Assembly: GCF_001767255.1 (NCBI RefSeq)
Contig: NZ_CP017639.1
Coordinates: 2,301,450 to 2,365,449 of the forward strand
Reading direction: 5' to 3'
Origin: Corynebacterium sp. NML98-0116
GTDB taxonomy: Bacteria; Actinomycetota; Actinomycetes; Mycobacteriales; Mycobacteriaceae
DNA: 64,000 nt
Shown piece after piece: positions 1 through 8,718 of this stretch. How positions within the stretch are numbered: position 1 is the first letter of the stretch; each line of letters starts with the position of its first letter. Under the pieces are notes generated by a model. The model ran no database searches, had not been told where the DNA came from, and saw only the letters and a list, made by a program, of their open reading frames with translations. The translations under genes were made by a program, and so were the position numbers.

Positions 1-789
1 GCTGGCGTCGATTTCTACGACATCAGCGACAGTGCCCGGCGGCAACGCCTCGACCGAATTGCGGCGGATATCGCCGATGAACGAATTCCGTTGAACGTAC
101 TCACCACACTCGCAGCAGTAGCGGATATCGGAATCACGCGAATTGATGTAGATGAACGAGAGTTACCCCCGGAAATACGCAAGATTCTCGAGCGATCTGC
201 GGCACGGGGCCTGAAGGCGACCGGGAAAGCTCTATCAGGCCAAAGTCTGATCGACCACGACTTCGTAAACAGAACACTGCGGTTTTATCACCATGGCAAC
301 GAATCCGCCGACGCCGGCTTTCTCATGCGCGATGAATCATCCGGAACGTTGGCATGGCTCGCCATGGCCGTTCCCATCTTAGAAGCGCTCCGCGACGGCA
401 CAATTTTTTGCGTCGACGAGCTGGATACCAGCCTCCACCCCATTCTCGCCGAAGCAATCGTCGCACTGTTCCAAGATCAAGATACAAACCCACACGGGGC
501 CCAACTGATCTTCACGTCACATGACGTAACCCTGCTCCAGCCGCAGTCTTCTGCGAACCTGACGAAAGAGCAAGTCTGGTTCACCGAAAAAGACAGCTCT
601 GGTGCAAGTACGCTCTATAACTTGCAGGACTTCCGCGATTTGAAACCGGCATCAAATCTTGCAAAGCAATACCTGGAAGGCCGATTCGGCGCGCTACCGT
701 ATCTATTACCAGGTTTAATGCGAAGTGCTGTTGAAGAACTATCACCTACACGACGGGGGCAAGAAAATGGGGAACGTGGCAGCGCGTAA
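1..789 (+). CDS. RloA-type AAA ATPase, 3' part of gene (defence)
   Basis: The frame is open from base 1, so only the C-terminal ~262 residues are present. A hydrophobic Walker B strand ending CVDELDTSLHP (about bases 405-435), a preceding ABC-signature-like segment (DESSGTLAW, near base 330) and the switch histidine in FTSHDVTLL (near 510-535) are the hallmarks of the AAA_15/AAA_21 (OLD/RecN-like) ATPases. The next gene encodes an RloB-type TOPRIM protein, which makes this the RloA partner of an RloAB pair, known as restriction-linked ORFs and related to anti-phage ATPase/TOPRIM systems of the AbiL/PARIS type. The last 23 bases overlap rloB, suggesting coupled translation. The start and Walker A motif lie outside the window. 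The family assignment is sound; a role in phage defence is inferred from family and context. Confidence 0.8.
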   Translation, partial: AGVDFYDISDSARRQRLDRIAADIADERIPLNVLTTLAAVADIGITRIDVDERELPPEIRKILERSAARGLKATGKALSGQSLIDHDFVNRTLRFYHHGNESADAGFLMRDESSGTLAWLAMAVPILEALRDGTIFCVDELDTSLHPILAEAIVALFQDQDTNPHGAQLIFTSHDVTLLQPQSSANLTKEQVWFTEKDSSGASTLYNLQDFRDLKPASNLAKQYLEGRFGALPYLLPGLMRSAVEELSPTRRGQENGERGSA

Positions 790-1360
790 AGGTACACCCA
801 GAAAGCCCAAGAGCAGGGCAAAGCGGAAGCTGAAAAGTCGGCTTCTGATTGTTGTAGAAGGCGACAAAGGAAAGTCTGAGCAAGTTTACTTCCAAAGGCT
901 CGCACAAATTCTGCGTTCCAACGACGTGGCCACGGACATCAAGGTTGTACCTAGTAAGGGAGAACCCAAGCGAGTTCTTGATACATGCGAGAACCATCTG
1001 AAGTCCGACAACTTTGACCGCGCGTTCCTAGTCGTCGATTGTGACCAACACACCACCCTGGGTGATGTTCTTCAGCTCGCACAAAAGAGCAATATCTCAG
1101 TCGCAGTAACGAACCCTCAATTTGAGCAGTGGCTGTATTGGCACCTCTACGACGGCGGGAGCGACGCGAAGAAAATGACCGATGTACTGCAAAAGGAACG
1201 CTATCTCACAGGCCGCAATGCGAAAGAACTCGGGGTAACGTTCCCAGTCGAGAGATACCCTGAGGCAACGGCACGCGCAAAACGCCACTGGACCGAAATG
1301 CGCCCCAATGCACCAATGCAAAAGGGCCATGCCCGTCATCTTCAATCCCGTACCTTATAG
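767..1360 (+). CDS. rloB: RloB-type TOPRIM protein, partner of the upstream ATPase
   Basis: A 197-residue protein. I chose the ATG at 767 because a purine-rich stretch (GGGGGCAAGAA) precedes it and the protein then begins MGNVAARKGTPRKPKSRAKR, a basic N-terminus normal for RloB. An upstream GTG at 725 would put 14 more codons inside rloA. The TOPRIM-like core is visible: a strand ending VVEGDKGKSE with the acidic residue near position 30, the DxD-type motif VVDCDQH near 90, and the RloB-typical NPQFEQWLYWHL near 115. It overlaps the upstream ATPase gene by 23 bases, so the two are probably translated as a unit. In related ATPase/TOPRIM systems the TOPRIM protein is the effector nuclease, held in check by the ATPase. 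That role is inferred here. Confidence 0.82.
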   Translation: MGNVAARKGTPRKPKSRAKRKLKSRLLIVVEGDKGKSEQVYFQRLAQILRSNDVATDIKVVPSKGEPKRVLDTCENHLKSDNFDRAFLVVDCDQHTTLGDVLQLAQKSNISVAVTNPQFEQWLYWHLYDGGSDAKKMTDVLQKERYLTGRNAKELGVTFPVERYPEATARAKRHWTEMRPNAPMQKGHARHLQSRTL

Positions 1361-1404
1361 AAGCGATGCAAAAGTAATGACTAACTAGAGGGCCACACAA
1401 ACCT

Positions 1405-1428
1405 CCCCACGCACCCGTGGGGAACTTT
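1405..1428. terminator. Probable terminator between rloB and the convergent regulator gene
   Basis: A 6-bp perfect stem CCCCAC/GTGGGG with a 6-base loop is followed on the plus strand by AACTTTT. It sits 45 bases after the rloB stop and 18 bases before the end of the convergent gene, so it may serve both. The hairpin superficially resembles a type I-E CRISPR repeat, but there is only one copy. Confidence 0.45.
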
Positions 1429-1445
1429 TGTTCGTTGGTCATGTA

Positions 1446-2828
1446 TCAGTAACGCAGCGGGCTGACCGCTGACCATGTTGCGCGAGGATCCCTCAAACCG
1501 CTTCCGTTCCACTGCACGAGTCCAGCGTCCCGGAGTGCTTGCAGAGCACGGCGGACGGGAGGGTTCGAGAGGTGAAGGGCGTTGGCCACTTGGCCCGTCG
1601 ATAAGGGATGTGGGCTTGCCTGCAAGGCTGCAAGCACCTCTGTTGAGTAGCGCGGCAAGTCCGCACGAAGCGACTCGTCGAGGCGTTGCACTGCCTTCAA
1701 TGTCAAGACAACACTGCCACTTGTCTGCCGGTACACTGGGTCTGCAAAACTCGCCTTTCGCATACCAGCGATCATTCGTCGAATCCCTTCCCCCAACTCC
1801 TGCCCAATCCGCAACTCAGCAGTCCCACGCGCAATCAACGGGTTTCTTGCAAACCTCGCAATTGCTTCGGGTTTCGACGGGTCCACCAAGCCAGGGAACC
1901 TGCCAGGGCTAGACACCTCAACCCGATCAGGATAGATCTCGAACCTGACGTGATCCCCAGCCATACTGTAAGACCTGTGGATCACCGCATTCACCAAACC
2001 CTCTAGCCACACATCCGGCGGGATCAAATCCTCCTCTTCAAAAAGCCCACTGCCCACAAGACGGCGCACTTTTGGAAGAATCTTGCTAATCGCAGTTCTG
2101 GCCTGCTGAATCTGTTCTGGCAGGGTGCCGTCGAAGCGTTCGTCGTAAAGAATTTGCTGACCATGACCCGGCAACCGATCTATGTCATTGAACTGGACCA
2201 CACGAACATGAGCGTTTGGAAAGAACTCCTGCGGATGTTTTCCGAAAAGCAACAATGCTGCTGTCCGCGGGTTGCCGACCCTATCTACCAAGTTTCGCGC
2301 CCTCAACGCATCTTGGGCCGAGGCCGAACCAATCGCCTCCGCATACCGCTCGACCTGCGCCATATCGAGGTCTCCAGGCTCAGCACGTGGTGGAACAATT
2401 GCATCAAACTGCTGCTCCCCCTTCAAATACCGCAACTCTAAAATGCCGTCGGGGCCCAGCTGCTTCGTTTCATCCCCGATGCGCAGGAAGCACTCCCCCG
2501 AATTGGAATAATGTACACGCTCACTAGGCAAAATATGGAATAGGTATACAGAAGTGGCGTCATCAATGCGAAGGCTCTCGATCTCGACTCGAACCGTTGG
2601 ATCGGTGTGATCAAACGCCGATTGTCGTAAGTCGTTGTCCTGCCGTGCGCTAGGCAACCCATCGAATTGTCGATCAGTGATACCGACAGCGATGACCCCG
2701 CCCTCGGCGTTGGCAAACGCGATAATCGCCTTCGCAAGATCCTTCGGTTTAATACGAAACGATTTCCGCTCAAACCACTGATCTTCGGGGCGCGTAAGTA
2801 ACTCATCAACCTTTACCGCAGTATTCAT
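1446..2828 (-). CDS. AlbA_2 (Schlafen-like) DNA-binding regulator with ATPase-like and winged-helix parts
   Basis: About 460 residues. The N-terminal 120 residues match the AlbA_2 fold: ERKSFRIKPKDLAKAI, then AFANAEGGVIAVGITD. The middle contains a divergent HATPase_c_4-type segment (GLVNAVIHRSYS ... DRVEVSSPGRFPG, around residues 280-320). The C-terminus looks like a winged helix (HPLSTGQVANALHLSNPPVRRALQAL). Such proteins are common single-gene regulators in restriction-modification loci. The ATG at 2828 follows a perfect 16-bp inverted repeat with no clear Shine-Dalgarno sequence; a GTG at 2837 is possible but would begin inside the operator. It is divergent from hsdR across 159 bases packed with TTTCGAG repeats, so autoregulation and control of hsdR are likely. 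The DNA target is an inference. Confidence 0.75.
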   Translation of the reverse strand: MNTAVKVDELLTRPEDQWFERKSFRIKPKDLAKAIIAFANAEGGVIAVGITDRQFDGLPSARQDNDLRQSAFDHTDPTVRVEIESLRIDDATSVYLFHILPSERVHYSNSGECFLRIGDETKQLGPDGILELRYLKGEQQFDAIVPPRAEPGDLDMAQVERYAEAIGSASAQDALRARNLVDRVGNPRTAALLLFGKHPQEFFPNAHVRVVQFNDIDRLPGHGQQILYDERFDGTLPEQIQQARTAISKILPKVRRLVGSGLFEEEDLIPPDVWLEGLVNAVIHRSYSMAGDHVRFEIYPDRVEVSSPGRFPGLVDPSKPEAIARFARNPLIARGTAELRIGQELGEGIRRMIAGMRKASFADPVYRQTSGSVVLTLKAVQRLDESLRADLPRYSTEVLAALQASPHPLSTGQVANALHLSNPPVRRALQALRDAGLVQWNGSGLRDPRATWSAVSPLRY

Positions 2829-2832
2829 GTGG

Positions 2833-2923
2833 ATCACTCTACTCGAAACGATTTCGAGTAGAGTGATATACCCAGGTCAAAACATGTAAATCCGTTTCGA
2901 GCATGTTTCGAGTAGGTTTCGAG
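2833..2923. promoter_or_regulatory. TTTCGAGTAG operator array between the regulator gene and hsdR
   Basis: A perfect inverted repeat with 16-bp arms (2833-2848 and 2852-2867, 3-base centre) is built on TTTCGAGTAGAGTGAT. Further direct copies of TTTCGAG lie at 2895-2901, 2906-2912 (extended to TTTCGAGTAG) and 2917-2923. That gives five copies of one heptamer in 91 bases. A possible minus-strand -10 (TATATC, 2870-2865) overlaps the inverted repeat, and the last copy overlaps the hsdR -35. The arrangement looks like a shared operator for both divergent genes. Confidence 0.65.
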
Positions 2924-2945
2924 CCACAACGCAACGGTATAGAAT
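2917..2945 (+). promoter_or_regulatory. Predicted hsdR promoter
   Basis: A -10 element TAGAAT (2940-2945, within TATAGAAT) lies 17 bases after a weak -35 TTTCGA (2917-2922). The -35 is itself the third direct copy of the TTTCGAG operator repeat, so a bound repressor would block it. Confidence 0.45.
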
Positions 2946-2987
2946 AACGCGCAGGCGAACGAGCGCACCGGGAAGAAAGGCGATCAG

Positions 2988-5900
2988 GTGAGCATCACTC
3001 CACGTCCGTCCAACTTTGGCTTCGTTGGGCAAGCATGGCCCCAGCTCATTATTGAGTGTCGCAATGCGGAGGATGCCGCGCTGACCAACCCGCGCGCGTC
3101 GATGTTCCAATCCCGGTTCGTGTTAGAGCAGGTCATTGGGCATATCGCGGCGCTGAATGGGCTGGAGAAACAGTCCAACATCTTCGATACACTGACCAAC
3201 CCGGACTTCTCGCGCCTGCTGTCGGAGACGATCCGTTCCAAGATGCACATCCTGCGCAAGGCCGGCAACACCGCGGTGCACAGCGAAGCGCACATCACCA
3301 GCGATGAGGCGCTGCAGGCGCTGAAGCACCTGTATGACGTGATGGTGTTCGCAACTACGCACTTCTCGGGGAAGACGATTCGGGGGATTGCGCCGTTTGA
3401 CGTCGAGATCTTGAAGCAGGCACCGCGGCAGGCGGCGTTGAACCAGCGGCAGATGATGGCGCTGGCGGCGAAGGAGAAGTCCGCGAGGGAGCAGGCTGAC
3501 CTGTACAAACTGCAGCTGGATGAGGCGCAGCAGCGGGAGCTGGAAAAGGCTGCGGGGTATGAGGAGGAGATTGCGAAGCTGCGGGAGCAGATCCGCAAGC
3601 AGCAGGAGAAGCTAACGCCGCCGGCGCCGCAGTTGGCGGTGGATGAGGCGCAGACGCGCCGTGACATCATCACGCCGATGCTGGAGGAGGCCGGCTTTGT
3701 CCGCGGCCGCACGCTCATCGAGGAGTACCCGGTGGCGGGCATGAAGGTGGACTATGTGCTGCTGGATACACAGGGTGTGCCGATCGCCGTTGTGGAGGCG
3801 AAGAAGGCCAGCCGCAGCATTAACGACGGCCGCCAGCAGGCCGCGATCTACGCCGACGCCATCGGCAACGCGACGGGACGTGTGCCGCTGATCTTCTACA
3901 CCACCGGGTACGAGGTGCGCTTTTGGGACAGGGACGCCGACCTGCCGGGCGGTGTCGGCTACGAAACCCGCACTATTGAGTCCTACCCAACAGTGCGCGC
4001 GATGGAGGCGCTCATCGCCCGGCGCGACAAGCGCCAACCGCTCAGCGCACACAGCGCCACCATCACCGAGATCGCCGGTAGGCCCTATCAGCTGGAGATG
4101 ATCCAGTCCGTGGCGGAGGCGTTCGGCAAGGGCAAGCGCCGCGCGCTGTTGGTCATGGCGACGGGGACGGGCAAGACGCGCGTCTCCATCGCTACCGTGT
4201 CCATGCTGTTGGAGGCCGGCTGGATCCGCAACGTGCTCTTCCTCGCCGACCGAAAAGCGCTGGTCACGCAGGCGCACGCGGCGTTCAATGAGCACCTCGC
4301 CGAGGCCGTGCCCGTCAACCTGACCACCAATCCCGCCGGCGAGGGCCAGGTGTACGTGAACACGTACCAGACGATGATCGGCATGATCGGCGAAGGCCAG
4401 CGCTTCAACTCCTTCGACTTCGACCTCATCATCGTCGACGAGGCCCACCGGTCCATCTACCAGCGTTATCGGCGCATCTTCGACTACCTGGACGCCCTCG
4501 TCGTCGGGCTGACCGCCACCCCGCGCAGCAACCTCTCCCACGACACCTACACCTTCTTCGGCTGCGAGCCCGACACCCCGACCGGCTACTACAGCCTGAG
4601 CCGCGCCATCGAGGAGGGCAACCTTGTGCCCTACGAGGTGTTCTCCGGCAGCACCACCTTCATGCGCCGCGGCATCTCCTACGGCGAACTCACCCCCGAG
4701 CAGCAGCTGGAGTGGGAAAACGCCGAATGGGGTGTCGACGAACACGGCGACCCACTTTCCGCACCCCAGGAAGTCAACGCCGCCGAGATCAACGCGAAGC
4801 TGCTCAACCGGGACACGATCCGGAAGGTGTTGCGCCAAGTCATCGACAAGGGGTTGAAGGTCGACGGTGCGGACCGGCTGGGCAAGACCATCATCTTCGC
4901 CCGCAACCAGGCCCACGCCGACCTCATCGCCGACGAATACCGGGCCATCTTCCCCACCACCGCCACCCGCGCCGAGGTGATCACCCACGGCGTGTACAAC
5001 GCGGAAGCACTCATCGCCGAGTTCAAACAGCCCGACTCCGGCCTGGACATCGCCATCAGCGTGGACATGCTCGACACAGGTATCGACGTCCCCGAGGTCG
5101 TCAACCTCGTCTTCTTCAAACCCGTCTACTCCCCCACCAAGTTCTGGCAGATGGTCGGCCGCGGGACCCGCCTGCGCCCCAACCTGTTCGGCCCCGGCGT
5201 CGACAAGACCTGCTTCTACATCTTCGATTACTGCGACAACGTGCGCCAATTCAGCGGCACCACCAACACCACGGAAGGCTCGCACCAGATCTCGCTGTCG
5301 CAGCGCAGCTTCACCACCCGCGCGCGCCTACTGCTGACGGCCACGGATGAAGTGCGAGGGGACGTCGCAAAGCATCTTTCGGACGCCGTGCGCAGCGTGC
5401 CCCACCGCAGCATCCTCGTGCCTACCGAAGCACGCGCCTACCTCGAACGATTTAGCGACGCCACCCCCTGGCTCACCGCCGACGCCGACACCCACCAACA
5501 AGCCGTCACCGCACTCGCGCCACTACCCTTCGCCGCAACCGGCGACAAAGAACAAGCCCGGCGCTTCGACTACCTCATGTACCAGCTCGAACTCGGACTG
5601 TTCGAAGAGCGCGGCGACTGGGACGTGCTCGCAGAGAAAGTCGTCGGCATCGCCGAGGCGCTGCTGCAGAAAACCAACATCCCCACCGTTGCCAACAACG
5701 CGGCGCTCCTCGAAGCGCTCGCCGGCCCGCAATGGTGGGACGGCGTGACCTACAGCGACCTCGAACTGGTCCGCAAAACCGTGCGCGGGCTGACCGTCTT
5801 CCTCGACAAAGCGCAGCGCGTCGTAGTGATCACCGACTTCGAAGACGAACTCGGCGAACTCGAACACAGCACGCTCCAGGCTACCGGCGGCACCCAGCGC

Positions 5901-6374
5901 GAAAGCTCCGTCGTCGAAGAAGAACTCCGCCGCGCACTCGAAGGCAACACCACCAGCCTGGCGCTGCGCAAACTCCGCAACGCGCAACAACTCAGCACGC
6001 ATGACCTCGACGAACTACGCCAGCTGCTGCTCAACGCCCACGTCGACGGCGCCGCCGAACTCGCCGACACCCACCAGGCCAAACTCGGCCTCTTCCTGCG
6101 CGAAGTCGTCGGGATGGACGCAGCCGCCGTCGAAGCGCACTTCGAGGAACTGCTGCACTCCACCGACCTCAACTCCGTGCAGCGCACGTTCCTCAACACC
6201 GTCGTCAGCGAGGTGATCCGCAACGGCGTCGTCGAAGCCCACGAGCTCACCCAACCGCCTTTCGACGAAAACGGCTCCATCATGGACATCTTCCACGAGA
6301 ACGTCGGCGTAGTCCTGCAACTTCGCGACAGCCTCGAGCAGCTCAACAACACCGCCATGCCGACCGCCGGGTAG
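2988..6374 (+). CDS. hsdR: Type I restriction enzyme R subunit (EcoEI-like HsdR)
   Basis: The 1128-residue motor and nuclease subunit of a type I restriction system. In order: a DUF4145-like N-terminal domain (1-130), a charged coiled coil (about 155-210), a PD-(D/E)xK nuclease (D near 254, then VVEAKKAS near 268-275), a DEAD/DEAH translocase with Walker A MATGTGKT (near 388), DEAHRS (near 482) and QMVGRGTRLRP (near 720), and an EcoEI_R_C-type tail. The GTG at 2988 is preceded by GGAAGAAAGG. No hsdM or hsdS is in the window; they presumably lie to the left of rloA, since Rlo genes are typically interleaved with hsd genes. Without them the subunit cannot cut. Third-position GC is clearly higher than in the first 2.8 kb, so the island may be composite. 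Confidence 0.93.
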   Translation: MSITPRPSNFGFVGQAWPQLIIECRNAEDAALTNPRASMFQSRFVLEQVIGHIAALNGLEKQSNIFDTLTNPDFSRLLSETIRSKMHILRKAGNTAVHSEAHITSDEALQALKHLYDVMVFATTHFSGKTIRGIAPFDVEILKQAPRQAALNQRQMMALAAKEKSAREQADLYKLQLDEAQQRELEKAAGYEEEIAKLREQIRKQQEKLTPPAPQLAVDEAQTRRDIITPMLEEAGFVRGRTLIEEYPVAGMKVDYVLLDTQGVPIAVVEAKKASRSINDGRQQAAIYADAIGNATGRVPLIFYTTGYEVRFWDRDADLPGGVGYETRTIESYPTVRAMEALIARRDKRQPLSAHSATITEIAGRPYQLEMIQSVAEAFGKGKRRALLVMATGTGKTRVSIATVSMLLEAGWIRNVLFLADRKALVTQAHAAFNEHLAEAVPVNLTTNPAGEGQVYVNTYQTMIGMIGEGQRFNSFDFDLIIVDEAHRSIYQRYRRIFDYLDALVVGLTATPRSNLSHDTYTFFGCEPDTPTGYYSLSRAIEEGNLVPYEVFSGSTTFMRRGISYGELTPEQQLEWENAEWGVDEHGDPLSAPQEVNAAEINAKLLNRDTIRKVLRQVIDKGLKVDGADRLGKTIIFARNQAHADLIADEYRAIFPTTATRAEVITHGVYNAEALIAEFKQPDSGLDIAISVDMLDTGIDVPEVVNLVFFKPVYSPTKFWQMVGRGTRLRPNLFGPGVDKTCFYIFDYCDNVRQFSGTTNTTEGSHQISLSQRSFTTRARLLLTATDEVRGDVAKHLSDAVRSVPHRSILVPTEARAYLERFSDATPWLTADADTHQQAVTALAPLPFAATGDKEQARRFDYLMYQLELGLFEERGDWDVLAEKVVGIAEALLQKTNIPTVANNAALLEALAGPQWWDGVTYSDLELVRKTVRGLTVFLDKAQRVVVITDFEDELGELEHSTLQATGGTQRESSVVEEELRRALEGNTTSLALRKLRNAQQLSTHDLDELRQLLLNAHVDGAAELADTHQAKLGLFLREVVGMDAAAVEAHFEELLHSTDLNSVQRTFLNTVVSEVIRNGVVEAHELTQPPFDENGSIMDIFHENVGVVLQLRDSLEQLNNTAMPTAG

Positions 6375-6393
6375 CTTCGATAAAATCGCGACC

Positions 6394-7847
6394 ATGAGCA
6401 CATGGTCACAAGTTTTGAGCATTGGAGCGACGGCACTGCTGATCGGCGGAGGCGTCGGCGCGGGCACCTACGCAGCCATCGACGAGCCGGACCCGGCGCA
6501 GTACGCCATCGCCACCACCGCCGAGGCGCCACACCTCCAGCTGACCAACCCCGACGGCCTACTCACCCAGCTGACCAGGCGCAACTCGAGCAGAACCTCC
6601 AGCGCATCGACCACCCAGAAGTCGTGCGCACCATCCACATCCTCGCGTTCAACAACGCCGAAAACACGCGCGACAACATCAACGACACCATCGAGGAATA
6701 CTTCCGCGCCCACTACCCCGACGACATCCTGGACAAACACGGCTTCCGCGACGGCACCCTCGTCCTCGCCGTGGACATGGCGCACCGCCACCACTCCATC
6801 TTCGCCGCCGACGACGTCGCCGACGTCCTCGACCTCCACAGCGAATCATCGCGCGTCTCCTCAGTTATCGACGCCATGGTCCCCGGACTACAAAGCAACA
6901 ACGTCCCCGCCGCCCTGTTCGCCGGCGCGAGCCTGGCCATGGACACCGCCGGCCTGCAGCAGGAGCGTTACGAGTCCGCAGTCGACGACCGGATTGGGGG
7001 CGGCATCGGCGCCGGTGTGGGATCCGGCGTGTTGGCAGGCGTTGTTGGCGGCACAGGCGTCGCGCTGCGCAACCGGCGCCGCCGATTGATCGAGCAGGCG
7101 CGGGCGGACTACTCGCTCGTGACCAAGGAATACGCCGACCTCGCCGGGCGCCTCGACGGCATCGACGTCCGCGCCAACTCCTTGACCAGCGCGTTTGCCG
7201 ATGCGGAGCTGCGTCGTCAATGGGGCGACGTCCGCGACCGCTTCCTCAAACTCCACGACACCGTCTCCGGCGCAGGCGGCATCAGCAGCATCCCCATCTC
7301 CGACGACGCCGCTGCCTACCGCGCCCGCAAACAACTCGCCGACGCCGCCGAAACCCTCACCCACACCAGCCACGCCGAAGACAACATCAACCGCCTCTTC
7401 AACATCGAACAAGGCGACGCCACCGCCCGCCGCACCGACCTCGCGCGCCTCAGCAGGGACATCACCAAAGCCCGCACCTCAATTAACGACGCCACCCTCC
7501 GCCAAGAACTCGTCTCCTTGGAGGAGCGCGTCCGGCAGCTGGATGCGGACCCTGCCAGCCCCACCTTCCTCGACGACTACCTCCGCCTCCTCTCCGACTA
7601 CCGAATCGTCCTCGACGCCGTCAAAGACAAAGAGTTCAGCGACGTCAAAGACCGTCACAAACTCACCACCCCAGCCATCTACGACAAGGACTACTGGTAC
7701 CCCACCTACATCCCATTCGTTGCGATGCAATCCTGGCACAACACCAACGTCGCCGCCGCGAACTCGGCTGCTTCTTCCTCCTCTTCGGGTGTGAACACGA
7801 CGTTCAGCTCCGGGTTCACGGCCGCTGGCGGGTCGGGGAGTTTCTAA
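6394..7847 (+). pseudogene. DUF5129-like membrane protein gene interrupted by a one-base frameshift
   Basis: The natural start is the ATG at 6394, 20 bases after hsdR. It gives a hydrophobic leader (VLSIGATALLIGGGVGAGTYAAIDEP) and reads in frame until about 6565, then becomes low-complexity. The homologous continuation (PADQAQLEQNLQRIDHPEVV) is in another frame and runs to 7847. Adding one C to the CCC at 6566-6568 joins them seamlessly. The downstream part has an extracytoplasmic TPM-like segment (HILAFNNAEN ... DGTLVLAVDMAHR), a transmembrane helix (GIGAGVGSGVLAGVVGGTGVAL), a helical region and a serine-rich tail. That layout matches corynebacterial DUF5129 membrane proteins. The shift is either a genuine mutation or a homopolymer sequencing error; intact codon bias after the break favours a recent event or an error. 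Confidence 0.7.
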
Positions 7848-7855
7848 GAGTTGGT

Positions 7856-7937
7856 CCTGCACCAAATTCCCTCATACGCCCTAGCCGACCTGGGCTTTTG
7901 CAGATTGGGCTGCTGAAAAGCGGGAATGTGGTGCAGG
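7856..7937. repeat. Family 1 palindromic element, copy 1
   Basis: 16-bp arms CCTGCACCAAATTCCC and GGGAATGTGGTGCAGG (one mismatch) bound an 82-bp element with an internal GACCTGGG. It begins 8 bases after the DUF5129 stop codon. The same arms recur at 9173, 17383, 17476, 17662, 17755 and 41512, always between genes. Confidence 0.75.
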
Positions 7938-8155
7938 CCCCGGCTATAAAAACATCAGAACGCAGATTGATGCTAAATTGGCGTTGCAGACCTCCACCGC
8001 ACATGCGGAATTTGGGGGTCTAGCCGTTTTCCAGGGCTATTGGCCGTATCTTCGGGGAGTTCCACCCCAGTCTCACCTCTCAACCGGTCCGGGACAGATC
8101 TTGAAATCTTGTAAATGTGAGGACTGTGGAATCCATCTGAGCAGGAGGAATCTGA

Positions 8156-8185
8156 GTGATAGCCTTATTCTCGTGCGAAAAATGA
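8156..8185 (+). CDS. Possible nine-codon leader ORF coupled to the membrane-protein gene
   Basis: A strong AGGAGG (8143-8148) sits 7 bases before GTG at 8156. That frame codes for nine residues (M/V-IALFSCEK) and stops with TGA at 8183-8185, overlapping the ATG at 8182 as ATGA. The next gene has no Shine-Dalgarno of its own, so it may depend on this short ORF for translation. Confidence 0.35.
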   Translation: MIALFSCEK

Positions 8186-8718
8186 ACATTAATTTCAGGG
8201 CCGAATGGAATAACGCGCAAGTCATTGCCGCTCTGCTCGTTGCTTTCGTGTTATTCCTTGCCATGGTGCACTGGGGGTTGGTGCTCTTCTGGGAAAAGCC
8301 CTGGCAGGAATCGCTTGCGACGATATTTTCATATCGAGGAGCGATACCTGCTGCCGCAGCCGCCGTACTTACGCTAGGTATCGCCACCAAGTCACTGTCG
8401 CAGAAATCAAATGCTAATGACCGCTCTGCGTACTACGAACGTGTTCAGTGGGCAATCGATATGACACTTGCAGAAAATCCCGCTCAGCAGAATGCAGGTT
8501 GGCATTTTTTGACCCCAATGCTGGAGTCAGGGTTGAAGTCTTCAGAAGATATCGGGTTTACTCGGGCTATTCTTGAATACGACAATAAATTTAACCCGAA
8601 GAATTCAACCTTTTCGCCGGGTACTACTTCGAAGAACTGGGTTTCAGACCTAGAGATTTTGTTACTATTATCCGTACTAGGTCATAACAGGGATAGGAAG
8701 GAGTCTGCTGATGACTAA
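8182..8718 (+). CDS. Small membrane protein of unknown function
   Basis: I do not recognise the family. From the ATG at 8182 the protein has 178 residues (a GTG at 8173 is also possible). It has two hydrophobic segments: VIAALLVAFVLFLAMVHWGLVLF near residues 12-35, and GAIPAAAAAVLTLGIATKSL near 53-73. A soluble region of about 105 residues follows (YYERVQWAIDMTLAENPAQQNAGW and onwards). The upstream open frame to 7978 runs through the palindromic repeat region and has no start signal worth trusting. Codon use is less GC-rich than in neighbouring core genes, suggesting an acquired gene. Translation is probably coupled to the short leader ORF at 8156, and the stop overlaps the start of the next gene by 8 bases. 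Confidence 0.6.
   Translation: MNINFRAEWNNAQVIAALLVAFVLFLAMVHWGLVLFWEKPWQESLATIFSYRGAIPAAAAAVLTLGIATKSLSQKSNANDRSAYYERVQWAIDMTLAENPAQQNAGWHFLTPMLESGLKSSEDIGFTRAILEYDNKFNPKNSTFSPGTTSKNWVSDLEILLLLSVLGHNRDRKESADD

Noticed and set aside
1405..1422. Type I-E CRISPR repeat
   Set aside because: The CCCCAC...GTGGGG hairpin looks similar but occurs once only and sits between convergent genes like a terminator.
6402..6590. Separate start for the DUF5129-like gene at 6402
   Set aside because: The first 60 residues in that frame are Arg/His-rich noise; the true N-terminus is in the frame starting at 6394.
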